Position numbers and translations under genes: made by a program. From Candidatus Bathyarchaeota archaeon (lineage in GTDB: Archaea > Thermoproteota > Bathyarchaeia > Bathyarchaeales > Bathycorpusculaceae): a stretch of DNA of 64,000 nt. A model generated the notes under the pieces. That model was not told the origin of the DNA. It ran no database searches and was given only the letters and a program-made list of their open reading frames with translations. The stretch lies in the NCBI GenBank assembly GCA_903901015.1, contig CAIUPH010000066.1:1-64000 (forward strand). The letters are read 5' to 3'. The stretch's first letter is position 1, and each line of letters opens with the position of its first letter. Shown here in pieces: positions 52,000 to 60,195 of the stretch.

Positions 52000-53232
52000 T
52001 TGGCGAACATTAAAGTCACAAAACGAGCAAGCGGCATCGAATACGCTATACGCGACGTCATAGTCCACACTAAAGACCTCATTAAAAACGGCAAAAAAAT
52101 CTATTACCTAAACATCGGCGACCCCGCGGCTTTTGACTTTAAGACTCCGCCAAGCCTCAAAGAAGCACTGTGCAACGCGATTGCCAAAGAAGACAATTAC
52201 TACTCGCCTTCTGAAGGTCTTCCTGAACTCAGGCAGGCTGTAGCAAATAAAGAGAAAAAAATCAACAACGTCGACATCACAGCCGACGATGTCCTCGTAA
52301 CTGAAGGCATCTCGGAGGGCATCCAAATGCTGTTGGGAGCCATCGTGGAGAAAGGCGACGAAATCCTCTTTCCAGGACCAACCTATCCACCCTACATTTC
52401 CTACACTAAATTCTTCGACGGCACCCCAGTCTCGTATGAAACCATCGAGAAAGAAAATTGGCGACCCAACATAGACGATTTACGCAGCAAAATAACATCT
52501 AAAACCCGCGCCATAGTCATCATCAACCCAAACAACCCCACTGGTTCAGTGTACGACCGAAAAACCCTCAAAGAAATGCTCGACATAGCCGGCGAACATG
52601 GCTTGCCAGTGTTCAGCGACGAAATCTACGACCAACTCACCTATGAGAAGCCGTTTGTAAGCGCTGCAAACGTGGCTAAGGATGTTCCTGTGGTTGGGTT
52701 AAACGGGTTCTCCAAAGTTTACCAGATGACGGGTTGGCGACTTGGTTACATGTACTTTAAGGGTGAAGGCAAAACGCTTGACGCACTCAAGGACGGCGTG
52801 GAGAAAGAATGCAGAATCCGCATCTGCGCCAACACACCCGTACAGATAGCTGCGACAGCTGCACTCAACGGTCCCCAAGACTTCGTCAAAGACATCGTTG
52901 AAAGACTCAGACAACGACGGGATTTCAGCTGGAAACGCCTAAACGAAATCGAAGGCATCAGCACAACCAAACCTGAAGGCGCCTTCTACATCTTCCCAAA
53001 AATCGAAGGCATAGGCACACGATGGAAAAACGACATGGACTTTGTGGTTTCACTGCTCAAAGAAACAGGCGTCCTCATCGTGAACGGCTCAGGATTCGAC
53101 CCAGTCTACGGCAAAGACCACGCACGCATAGTTTTCCTGCCGCCATGCGAAGAACTCGAAGAAGCCTACGCTGCACTGGAAAGATTTATGAAGAAAAAAC
53201 AGAAAGGCCGCGGCCACGTAGGCTACGGTTAA
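52000..53232 (+). CDS. Class I/II aminotransferase (alanine/aspartate type)
   Basis: This 410-aa PLP enzyme has YYSPSEGLPELRQAV, NPNNPTGSVYDRKTL, DEIYDQL and the Schiff-base Lys in LNGFSKVYQMTGWRLGYM. The pattern fits alanine or aspartate aminotransferases of the AlaC/AspC group. The start is TTG 52000 with AGGTAA upstream. It converges on ilvE, and both suggest amino-acid synthesis from keto acids. Confidence 0.9.
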   Translation: MANIKVTKRASGIEYAIRDVIVHTKDLIKNGKKIYYLNIGDPAAFDFKTPPSLKEALCNAIAKEDNYYSPSEGLPELRQAVANKEKKINNVDITADDVLVTEGISEGIQMLLGAIVEKGDEILFPGPTYPPYISYTKFFDGTPVSYETIEKENWRPNIDDLRSKITSKTRAIVIINPNNPTGSVYDRKTLKEMLDIAGEHGLPVFSDEIYDQLTYEKPFVSAANVAKDVPVVGLNGFSKVYQMTGWRLGYMYFKGEGKTLDALKDGVEKECRIRICANTPVQIAATAALNGPQDFVKDIVERLRQRRDFSWKRLNEIEGISTTKPEGAFYIFPKIEGIGTRWKNDMDFVVSLLKETGVLIVNGSGFDPVYGKDHARIVFLPPCEELEEAYAALERFMKKKQKGRGHVGYG

Positions 53233-53244
53233 AAAAAATTCTTT

Positions 53245-54129
53245 TTAGATTTTTGTGCCCTGCGATGGGTCTTCGATTACTTTCTGGAACCCAACCATCA
53301 GTTTCTTTGTGACCGGTCCGGGTTTGCCATCGCCGATTGTGCGTTTGTTGACTTCGCGGATGGGAACCAATTCCATGGCTGTGCCCGTGAAGAATGCTTC
53401 GTCTGCAGTGAACATCATGAACGGGGTCAGGTTGGCAACTGTGAGTTTTAAGCCAAGTTCTATGCAGAGTTTTGAGACGACTTCGGCGGTGATTCCTGCT
53501 AAGGCTCCGGTGGATGTCGGTGGAGTGAGTAATTCGCCGTTTTTGACTATGAAGATGTTTTCGCCCACGCCCTCTGCGATGCAGCCACTCGGTTCAAGGC
53601 AGATGGCTTCATCCACACCGTTTGCGTTGGCTTCGATTTTGGCTAAAATGCTGTTTAGGTAGTTGAGCGATTTTATCTCGTGTGTCGTGGCGTCAACGGG
53701 GTTTCTGCGGACCCAGCTGAACATGGTTGTGATGCCTGTTTCTTTAGCGTTGCCTGCTCGGATGTTGATGGTGTCAGTTATGATTATGACTGTGGGTTTG
53801 GGGCATTTACGCGGATCCAAGCCGAGGTCGCCAAGACCTCGTGAAACGATCAGGCGGATGTAGCTGTCTTTCATCTTGTTCTTGCACAGGGTTTCAACAA
53901 CTGCTTTAACCATTTCCTGCTTTGTTAATGGAATTTGAAGCATTATGGCGTGTGCTGAACGGTAAAGGCGGTCAACATGCTCTTTTAGCTTGAAAACCGC
54001 GCCGTTGTACTCGCGGATTCCCTCGAAAACGCCATCGCCGTAGAGGAAGCCGTGGTCGTAGACGCTGATTTTAGCCTGGGATTTAGGGTAGTATTCGCCG
54101 TCTATGTAGACTTGTAATTCGTTGGTCAT
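53245..54129 (-). CDS. ilvE: Branched-chain amino acid aminotransferase
   Basis: This 294-aa fold-type IV PLP enzyme makes the last step of Val, Leu and Ile synthesis. It opens YIDGEYYPKSQAKISVYDHG and then FLYGDGVFEGIREYNG. The PLP Lys is in HEIKSLNYLNSILAKIEA, followed by EAICLEPSGCIAEGVGENIF and FFTGTAMELVPI. D-amino-acid aminotransferase is the alternative but is less likely given those motifs. Confidence 0.93.
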   Translation of the reverse strand: MTNELQVYIDGEYYPKSQAKISVYDHGFLYGDGVFEGIREYNGAVFKLKEHVDRLYRSAHAIMLQIPLTKQEMVKAVVETLCKNKMKDSYIRLIVSRGLGDLGLDPRKCPKPTVIIITDTINIRAGNAKETGITTMFSWVRRNPVDATTHEIKSLNYLNSILAKIEANANGVDEAICLEPSGCIAEGVGENIFIVKNGELLTPPTSTGALAGITAEVVSKLCIELGLKLTVANLTPFMMFTADEAFFTGTAMELVPIREVNKRTIGDGKPGPVTKKLMVGFQKVIEDPSQGTKI

Positions 54130-54223
54130 TTGTTTTCCACTTCTCGGATAGCTGTTTCATATTGTCCAATTGTTTGATATAGCTTACGTCAGTGATACAT
54201 ACGATTCGTTTACGGCGGCTTTA

Positions 54224-56134
54224 TTAACCGTGAAACTGCGGTCGCTTCGACAGAAGCATCGGCAGCGGTAGGGGCTTAGTGGGTTTGCCAGCGATTTTCT
54301 CTGAAACAGTCGCAATCAACTGTTCCGACGTCATGTTTTGCTGTTGACCCTTAAGTTCACGAACACGCACTGAAAGCATGCCTGATTCGATTTCTTTGTC
54401 ACCGACGACGATGATGTAGGGCACCCATTCCTGTTCGGCTTCACGGATTTTCTTCTGCAAAGTCGCTGCGGAGTCGTCTATGTCCACGCGGATGTCGTGG
54501 GCGCTGATTTGTGCCGCAAGTTGCTCGAGTTTGTCGAGGAATTTATCTGAGATTGGAATAAGCCGCATCTGGGTCGGTGAAAGCCACAGTGGCAGCATTG
54601 GGGCTTTGCCCGCCATCTGCTCTCGGTAAGCCTTCTCCAGCAGCGCGTAGATGTCTCGTTCGATGGCGCCGCTTGGACTGCAATGTAGAATCAACGGGTA
54701 CTGTTTCTCGCCTTTCTCGTCGACGAAGGTTATTTCGTAACGTTTCGCGTTTTCAACGTCGATTTGGTCAGTGCTAAGAGCCGCGGCTTTGTCCTGGTTG
54801 TCTATGAAGTTAAGGTCCCATTTCAATGCGAAGTAGAAGAATCGTTCATTCCAGACTTCAGCCAAGATGGGTTTGCCAAAGGCAGTTGCCAACTCTGCTA
54901 TGAAGTCTTTGTGTTCCGCGTAGAAGTCTTTGGTGAAACGCATGGCAATCTCGTAGTCGTCTTTCACTAAGCCAATGTTGCTGAGTACGTCGATGCAGAG
55001 GTTGAAGCGGACCATGAATTCTTTTTTGGCTTGTTCAATGTCAGTGCAGAATGCGTGGCAGTCGGGCATCGTGAATGCGCGGAGGCGTTTTAAGCCGACG
55101 ACTTCGCCGCTTTTTTCTCGGCGGAAGCTGTAGCGGGTGAGTTCGTAGAGTTTGATGGGCATTTGTTTGTAGCTGAACTGGGCGTCATGAGCCATGAGGA
55201 ATTGTCCGAAGCATGCGGCGAATCTTAGGAAGAGTTCTTTGTCTTCGGATTTGAGGACGTATTGGCGTGCTGGGAAACGGTTCAGGTAGCTTTTGAGGCT
55301 GGGATGGTTGAAATCGTACATTATGGGGGTTTCAACTTCCATGCCGCCGTACGCTTGCACTTTAGCTGTAACGTACTGTTCCAGAAGTGATTTTATCATG
55401 CGTCCCTTGGGGTACCAGCGGATGTTTCCGGGGTCGCTGCCAGGTTCGTAATCCGCGATTTCGAGGCGTTTCATGAGTGACACGTGGGGAGGCATTACCG
55501 TGACTGCGCGTGTCTTCTTTATCTCGTAATTGGAGAATTTCTGGAGGTTCGCGTGTCCTTTGAACTTGAAGTCTTCGATGGGCACGAGTGAACCGTCGGT
55601 TTGGAGGATGTGCCAGTAGGATTTCATGGTGTCTTCGGCTTTGAGGGCTGCAGAGACGGGTTGCTCTTCCTTTTTGGCTTCGCCTTCGCATGAAGCAGTC
55701 GTTTCTGTTGCTACGGCAACTGGCGCTGGGGCATAGCTGCGTGCCTGCTCGGCTAACGGGTGTCCTTTAATCGAGATTGTGAATTGTTTGTTCCAGCCAA
55801 ACGGGGCACAGTAGGTTTCGATGCCCTTGCTTTTCGCGTAGGCTTCCATTTCCTTGATTATATTTAGTGCCTCTTGGGGTTTTGAGAGGTTGCTGCTCAG
55901 GTGCGCGAAGGGGTAGACAAGGACGCGGTTAACCTTGAGTTTACCCAAAAAAGCGCGGACATCGTCGATGGCTTTGTGTGCCAAGGCGGAGTTGTCGCCT
56001 TCCTCGATGGCGGTGAATAAAACCACGACTTCTTCAACGCGACTCTCAACCTTCTCTGCTTCCTCAGCGATGTTGATTTCTTTTTCGACGGGTTTGAAAA
56101 CTATAAAGTTAGAGTGTAACTGTAAAATACGCAT
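54224..56134 (-). CDS. thrS: Threonyl-tRNA synthetase (archaeal type)
   Basis: This 636-aa ThrRS has the archaeal N-terminal editing domain related to D-aminoacyl-tRNA deacylase (about 1-135; MRILQLHSNFIVFKPVEKEI at the start). The class II core has VETPIMYDFNHPSLKSYLNR, LRFAACFGQFLMAHDAQFSY and ILHCSPSGAIERDIYALLEK. The anticodon-binding domain follows at the C-terminus. A Pro/Ala/Glu-rich insert separates the editing and catalytic parts (about 135-180). Confidence 0.95.
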   Translation of the reverse strand: MRILQLHSNFIVFKPVEKEINIAEEAEKVESRVEEVVVLFTAIEEGDNSALAHKAIDDVRAFLGKLKVNRVLVYPFAHLSSNLSKPQEALNIIKEMEAYAKSKGIETYCAPFGWNKQFTISIKGHPLAEQARSYAPAPVAVATETTASCEGEAKKEEQPVSAALKAEDTMKSYWHILQTDGSLVPIEDFKFKGHANLQKFSNYEIKKTRAVTVMPPHVSLMKRLEIADYEPGSDPGNIRWYPKGRMIKSLLEQYVTAKVQAYGGMEVETPIMYDFNHPSLKSYLNRFPARQYVLKSEDKELFLRFAACFGQFLMAHDAQFSYKQMPIKLYELTRYSFRREKSGEVVGLKRLRAFTMPDCHAFCTDIEQAKKEFMVRFNLCIDVLSNIGLVKDDYEIAMRFTKDFYAEHKDFIAELATAFGKPILAEVWNERFFYFALKWDLNFIDNQDKAAALSTDQIDVENAKRYEITFVDEKGEKQYPLILHCSPSGAIERDIYALLEKAYREQMAGKAPMLPLWLSPTQMRLIPISDKFLDKLEQLAAQISAHDIRVDIDDSAATLQKKIREAEQEWVPYIIVVGDKEIESGMLSVRVRELKGQQQNMTSEQLIATVSEKIAGKPTKPLPLPMLLSKRPQFHG

Positions 56135-56146
56135 AGAAAACGCCTC

Positions 56147-56347
56147 TTAACCGTAGCGCCACTTGTCAAGGGTCTTGTCTTTCTTGGTTTTCTTCTTGTA
56201 TTCTTTGTAGTGGTCTTTGCACAGGTACGCACGTTTATCTGCGCTGCCGATGCTTAATCCAGCAGCTTTAACTTTGTCAGCTGACAGTGAACGCTCAGCG
56301 ATTTTGCCGCAGACGCTGCATTTTTCTCCTTTGTCAATACGTCCCAT
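56147..56347 (-). CDS. Small zinc-binding protein
   Basis: This 66-aa protein has CSVCGK near residue 10 and a second metal pair suggested by YLCKDHYKEYKKKTK near residue 42. The rest is very basic. Its start is 251 bp from the sugar-kinase gene's 3' side and it lies 12 bp upstream of thrS on the same strand. It is probably cotranscribed with thrS and could bind RNA. Confidence 0.72.
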   Translation of the reverse strand: MGRIDKGEKCSVCGKIAERSLSADKVKAAGLSIGSADKRAYLCKDHYKEYKKKTKKDKTLDKWRYG

Positions 56348-56385
56348 ATTCTACGCCTTGTCAAGTTTAACTACGTACTATGCTG

Positions 56386-57312
56386 CTATTGCTTAAGTTT
56401 CTTTTCATACAGAGCGTTAGCTCTTTTGTAGATTTCTTCTTTTTTGCCAAAGTAAGTGGGACCTAAGCCTTCAACAACGCATGATGCTGCGGCGGAACCC
56501 ACGCTGGCGCACCATAGGGATTCTTTTTGGCGGAGGTATTCAGCTAAGAAGCCTGCGATGAACACGTCTCCTGCACCTGTTGGGTCAACTAGCACCTCTG
56601 AGGGGCATGCTTCAACGTTGTATTGGGCGCCTTCAACAGAGAGAACTGCGCCTTTTGCACCCATGGTTACGATGACGGTTTCCACGCCTACATCGTGAAT
56701 GGCTTTTATTGCGGGCTTCAACTCTGATTCGCCGGTTAATGCAAAGATTTCGTTTTGGGATGACTTGTAGATGTTGATTAAACCAAAGATTCGGTTGTCT
56801 ACGCAGGCGTTTTCAGCCACGTTTCCCGCTTCGTCGAAGGTTCGAAGCAAACCCTGTGGGTCAAGTGACAAGACGTCGGCGCAGCCTTTGAGGTGCTCGA
56901 CGAGTTCATAGGAGATTTCGTTTGCAATGGGGGCAAGGTGGATTGCTTTGGCATGGAAATCTTTGGGAACATCTTCGACGCATAACGCGGGTCCTTTGCT
57001 TTTGAGTTTTAATGTGCGTTCTGAGAGGTCTTGGCTGTAAGTCAGTTCGAAACAGGTTGAGGGTTCATCTGAGTGTTTGTGGACGCCTGATAAGTCGATG
57101 CCTTCTTGCTCAACCCACCACAAATAGGCTTCTGGAAAGTTGCCGCCGACCTTGGAGATAACCGCTGCAGAGGCATCCAAACTTCTGGCGGCAAATGACG
57201 AGTAGGTTGCGGCGCCGCCTAAAACCACAAATGGTTTGGGTCTGCTTGGCAGTATAATGGTATCGATTGAGAAGTGCCCGACTACTGCTATGTCACAATT
57301 TTTAGCAGCCAT
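56386..57312 (-). CDS. PfkB-family sugar/nucleoside kinase
   Basis: This 308-aa ribokinase-like enzyme has the N-terminal VVGHFSIDTI, a lid region and the catalytic anion-hole motif DPTGAGDVFIAGFLAEY with the base Asp. GGAATYSSFAARSLD is the first PfkB signature. It phosphorylates a sugar or nucleoside with ATP. The substrate cannot be identified from the sequence. No other sugar-pathway gene is adjacent. Confidence 0.88.
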   Translation of the reverse strand: MAAKNCDIAVVGHFSIDTIILPSRPKPFVVLGGAATYSSFAARSLDASAAVISKVGGNFPEAYLWWVEQEGIDLSGVHKHSDEPSTCFELTYSQDLSERTLKLKSKGPALCVEDVPKDFHAKAIHLAPIANEISYELVEHLKGCADVLSLDPQGLLRTFDEAGNVAENACVDNRIFGLINIYKSSQNEIFALTGESELKPAIKAIHDVGVETVIVTMGAKGAVLSVEGAQYNVEACPSEVLVDPTGAGDVFIAGFLAEYLRQKESLWCASVGSAAASCVVEGLGPTYFGKKEEIYKRANALYEKKLKQ

Positions 57313-57418
57313 TTCTTATCCACTTTGAAATATTAAATCAAGTAATATATAGGATTAGCTCAAGGCTGAAACCAAACGGGTTATCGGAAGATTCCGTTTG
57401 TGTTTTTTAGCGGTAAAG

Positions 57419-57431
57419 CTTTAATATTTTA
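57419..57431 (+). promoter_or_regulatory. TATA region for riboswitch-crcB transcript
   Basis: TTTAATATTTTA lies about 20-30 nt upstream of the riboswitch 5' stem, so transcription would start at the aptamer. Confidence 0.5.
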
Positions 57432-57447
57432 TTTGCTGCAAACATGT

Positions 57448-57515
57448 TTGGCTATGGCATTAGCCGTGGCATGAGCCAGAACCGCAGCCGAGTGGATGCT
57501 GATAATGCCTACCTA
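57448..57515 (+). promoter_or_regulatory. Fluoride riboswitch (crcB motif)
   Basis: GGC-TATG-GCATTA-GCC forms the first stem and loop. The loop bases GGCATTA pair with TAATGCC downstream, in the pseudoknot of the crcB motif. The 3' part GCTGATAATGCCTACC matches the conserved CTGAT, pairing bases, then CTAC. The helix between them carries AACCGCAGCCG. It lies directly upstream of crcB with a TATA box just before it. The structure matches the known fluoride aptamer in every essential element I can test by hand. Confidence 0.85.
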
Positions 57516-57536
57516 CACATGTTGGAAGGTAAGCAT

Positions 57537-57926
57537 ATGAAATGGATTGAAATTGGGTTGTTGGCAGTCGGCGCGGTAATCGGAGCATTTTTACGGTACA
57601 AACTCGTTGAATCGCCCGCGACGTTTTATTGTCTCCCAGTAAATGTCTTGTTTGTAAACGTGTTGGGCAGCTTCATATTGGGCGCGTTCTCAGTTTTATC
57701 CGTCGGACTCAACTTGGAACCTCAGTATACATTGCTCGTGGCAGTCGGGTTCTGCGGATCCTTCACCACCATGTCCTCCTTCGCATTGGAAACCAGCAAT
57801 TTAGCCGACGCAAACCGTTTTAGTCTCATGGCGCTAAACATACTAGCGAACGTCGGGTTGTCTTTGGGCGCGATATTTGGGGGAAGATTCGTGGGCGACG
57901 CTATAGTGGAGAGGTTTTTGCGTTGA
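57537..57926 (+). CDS. crcB: CrcB/Fluc fluoride channel
   Basis: This is a Fluc-type fluoride exporter of about 129 aa with four membrane helices. Hallmarks are GAVIGAFLRY, FVNVLGSFILGAF (the Asn of the pore), GFCGSFTTMSSFALET and the final NVGLSLGAIFGG. The channel works as a dual-topology dimer. The track start at 57444 lies inside the riboswitch; ATG 57537 has GGAAGGT 6 nt upstream. The 3' end overlaps DUF190 by 4 bp. Confidence 0.95.
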   Translation: MKWIEIGLLAVGAVIGAFLRYKLVESPATFYCLPVNVLFVNVLGSFILGAFSVLSVGLNLEPQYTLLVAVGFCGSFTTMSSFALETSNLADANRFSLMALNILANVGLSLGAIFGGRFVGDAIVERFLR

Positions 57927-58234
57927 GACAGAAAATGTGGGATTTAACGATTCGGATAAAGAAGAACGATGAAGTCGAAGGCAAGCGGCTTCAAAACTTA
58001 ATCATGGATTGCCTCGTGAAAGCGGGAATTGAAGGCGCCACGGTTTGGACGGGCGTGAACGGGTTTGGCAAACGCGGAAAATCCACGCTGCACCTTGAAG
58101 GCGTAACCGTGAACATGCCCCTCATCATCGAAGTGGTGGATACACAGGAAAAACTTGAGCCGCTATTGCCCGACCTGAAACAAATTGTAGGCGACAACGG
58201 TTTAGTAACAATCCAAGAAACCTATGTAATCTAA
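57923..58234 (+). CDS. DUF190 protein, CrcB partner
   Basis: This 103-aa protein matches DUF190, a GlnB-like fold commonly encoded beside crcB. Segments are RIKKNDEVEGKRLQNLIMDC and AGIEGATVWTGVNGFGKRGK, and it ends in a strand-rich EVVDTQEKLEPLLPDLKQIV. TTG 57923 overlaps crcB by 4 bp, so the two are translationally coupled under the fluoride riboswitch. Its exact role in fluoride resistance is not established. Confidence 0.9.
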   Translation: MRQKMWDLTIRIKKNDEVEGKRLQNLIMDCLVKAGIEGATVWTGVNGFGKRGKSTLHLEGVTVNMPLIIEVVDTQEKLEPLLPDLKQIVGDNGLVTIQETYVI

Positions 58235-58274
58235 ACTCAAGTCACATGTTTTAACATGTTAATGGTCCTTGGGG

Positions 58275-58455
58275 ACTCAGCCTACCCCATAGGTTTCTGC
58301 AATGAGTTTCTAATAGGCTCCGAGCTCTGTGCATAATTCGGTTTTGTGTTTTCTTTACTGTTTAACTTTCCTGATGGGCAACTTTAGAGTAACAGTAAAA
58401 AAGCAACAAACCACCCAAAAATAGAATACTGCACACCCCTCGGGGATCCAAATAT
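58275..58455 (-). repeat. Dispersed intergenic repeat, copy R3
   Basis: Read on the minus strand, this copy has the same order as R1: ATTTGGATCCCCGAGGGGTG, core, CTCGGAGCCTATTAG, then AGAAACCTATGGGGTAGG. It carries the core motifs GGTTTGTTGC and TAACTTTCC (inverse) of the other copies. The ends have drifted. It lies between DUF190 and the lipid reductase. Confidence 0.8.
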
Positions 58456-58505
58456 GCCGCTCCAACAGCCGCAAGTTCAAAGAACCGCTCAACCCTGCCC
58501 TTTTG

Positions 58506-58514
58506 CTTATATAC
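58506..58514 (+). promoter_or_regulatory. TATA box for geranylgeranyl reductase gene
   Basis: CTTATATAC centred at 58510 is about 21-27 nt before ATG 58531 or 58537. This spacing implies a leaderless message. Confidence 0.55.
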
Positions 58515-58530
58515 GATTTAGCTCCATTGC

Positions 58531-59787
58531 ATGTTTATGGCGGCGGTCAACACGCAAACATCGACAAACAATCCAGACGTTGTAGTTGTGGGAGGGGGAC
58601 CCGTAGGTTCATATGTAGCCCTACACTTGGCAAAGCTGGGCGTTAAAACCACCGTTTTCGAAGAGCACCATGCCATCGGTTTTCCTTCGCACTGCGCTGG
58701 GCACATCAGCATAAGAAGCCTAAGGGGCATGGGGCTGTATCCGCTTCCTCGGGGCATCGTGGAGAATACGTTTTGCACCGCCAACTTTTACTCGCCCGCC
58801 GGTACAAAGTTTTCGATTAATCTTTCCTGTCCCGTCACCGTCGTTTTGAACAGAGCACACTTTGACCAGTATTTGGCTGGGCAGGCGCAGGCGGCTGGGG
58901 CAAGTTTTGTTTTGGGTTCCCGCGTCCAATCACTCCTGAAGGAAGGCATCTCTGTGAGGGGTGTTGATGTCGTGCAGACCGACGGGGGTGACCAGAAAGT
59001 TTACTCTAAAATCGTGGTGGATGCCGAGGGCGTATCTTCGAGGCTTCTGCGCCAGGCTGGCTTATCCGCGCTTAAGCCCCGCGGTTTGGTCTACGCGGTG
59101 GAAGCCGAAATGGAAAACGTGCAAAACGTCGAGCCAAACGCGGTTGAAGTTTACTTCGGCAAATCCTATGCCCCAGGCTTCTACGGCTGGCTCATCCCAA
59201 GACCCGACAGCTCCGCCAAAGTCGGATTAGCGACGAACACGGGCAACCCGCAGGAATACCTAAAGCGGCTCATGACCAAGCATCCTGTTGCCTCAAAGCA
59301 GCTTGCTAAAGCAAAAATAACAAGCATAGGCTACCACGCTATCACGCTGGGGGGACCAATTAACCGCTCCTACGCGGATGGTTTTCTGGCTGTCGGTGAC
59401 TGCGCTTCACAGGTTAAGCCCACGACGGGCGGCGGGGTAATTTTTGGGTTAACTTGCGCTAAAACAGCCGCGGAGGTTGCAAGCCAGGCAATAGCGAAAG
59501 GAGACCTTTCCTCAAATATCCTGAAGAACTACCAAAAAAGATGCCATGACCAATTGAACTTCGATTTTCTCGTCATGCTTAGGCTGCGGCGGTTTCTGGA
59601 TTCCCTCTCGGACGAGCGGCTGGATGAGATGCTGCGGGTCTGCGGCAAACTCGGCGTCGACAAAGCATTACGCGATGTGGATGAGATTGATTTCCAAGGA
59701 AAAATGCTCCTCACAGCTGCGAGGAAACCAGCGATGGCGGCGGCACTGGCTTACTTTGGGCTGCTTTACCTGTCTGCAAACCCTTAA
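58531..59787 (+). CDS. Geranylgeranyl reductase family flavoprotein
   Basis: This 418-aa FAD enzyme saturates isoprenoid chains of archaeal lipids or related quinones. The Rossmann FAD motif is VVVGGGPVGSYVALHLAK near residue 16. GFPSHCAGHIS holds the conserved Cys region. YGWLIPRPDSSAKVGLA matches the family YxWxFP box, and FLAVGDCASQVKPTTGGGV is the second FAD motif. ATG 58531 or 58537 is the start. A leaderless transcript is suggested by the TATA box. Confidence 0.88.
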   Translation: MFMAAVNTQTSTNNPDVVVVGGGPVGSYVALHLAKLGVKTTVFEEHHAIGFPSHCAGHISIRSLRGMGLYPLPRGIVENTFCTANFYSPAGTKFSINLSCPVTVVLNRAHFDQYLAGQAQAAGASFVLGSRVQSLLKEGISVRGVDVVQTDGGDQKVYSKIVVDAEGVSSRLLRQAGLSALKPRGLVYAVEAEMENVQNVEPNAVEVYFGKSYAPGFYGWLIPRPDSSAKVGLATNTGNPQEYLKRLMTKHPVASKQLAKAKITSIGYHAITLGGPINRSYADGFLAVGDCASQVKPTTGGGVIFGLTCAKTAAEVASQAIAKGDLSSNILKNYQKRCHDQLNFDFLVMLRLRRFLDSLSDERLDEMLRVCGKLGVDKALRDVDEIDFQGKMLLTAARKPAMAAALAYFGLLYLSANP

Positions 59788-59824
59788 AATCTCCAGCACC
59801 AACCTATAGACGGGATAACAGAAA

Positions 59825-60187
59825 ATGGTCGAATTCGAATACAAGCAAGTCCTCATTTTTCGCACTGACTTGCAGATGAGTAAGGGCAAGATTGCAGCGC
59901 AAGCGGGGCACGCCGCGGTTTCCTCCGCCCAAGACGCCTACACGCACCATAAGAAGTGGTGGGAGGCATGGATGTTTGAGGGGCAGAAGAAGGTGGCGGT
60001 TAAAGTTGCCGACGAAAAAGAGCTCGGTGACTTGGAGGAGGGCGCGGACGCGTTGGGTTTGCCACACGCACTCATCGTTGACAGGGGATTAACTGAGGTT
60101 CCTGAAGGCACAGTTACTTGCTTGGGGATTGGTCCTGCTCCAGCGGCGATGATTGACAGGTTAACTGGCAAACTAAAGTTGTTGTAG
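59825..60187 (+). CDS. pth2: Peptidyl-tRNA hydrolase 2
   Basis: This 120-aa Pth2 releases stalled peptidyl-tRNA. The family signature LRMSKGKIAAQAGHAAVSSA-like segment is seen as TDLQMSKGKIAAQAGHAAVS. It ends TVTCLGIGPAPAAMIDRLTG with the conserved GP. The length is normal. The truD gene begins 8 bp downstream, so the two are one operon. Confidence 0.95.
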   Translation: MVEFEYKQVLIFRTDLQMSKGKIAAQAGHAAVSSAQDAYTHHKKWWEAWMFEGQKKVAVKVADEKELGDLEEGADALGLPHALIVDRGLTEVPEGTVTCLGIGPAPAAMIDRLTGKLKLL

Positions 60188-60195
60188 GCGGTTTT

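Noticed and set aside
57444-57536. N-terminal extension of CrcB
   Set aside because: This stretch is the fluoride aptamer and ribosome site, not coding.
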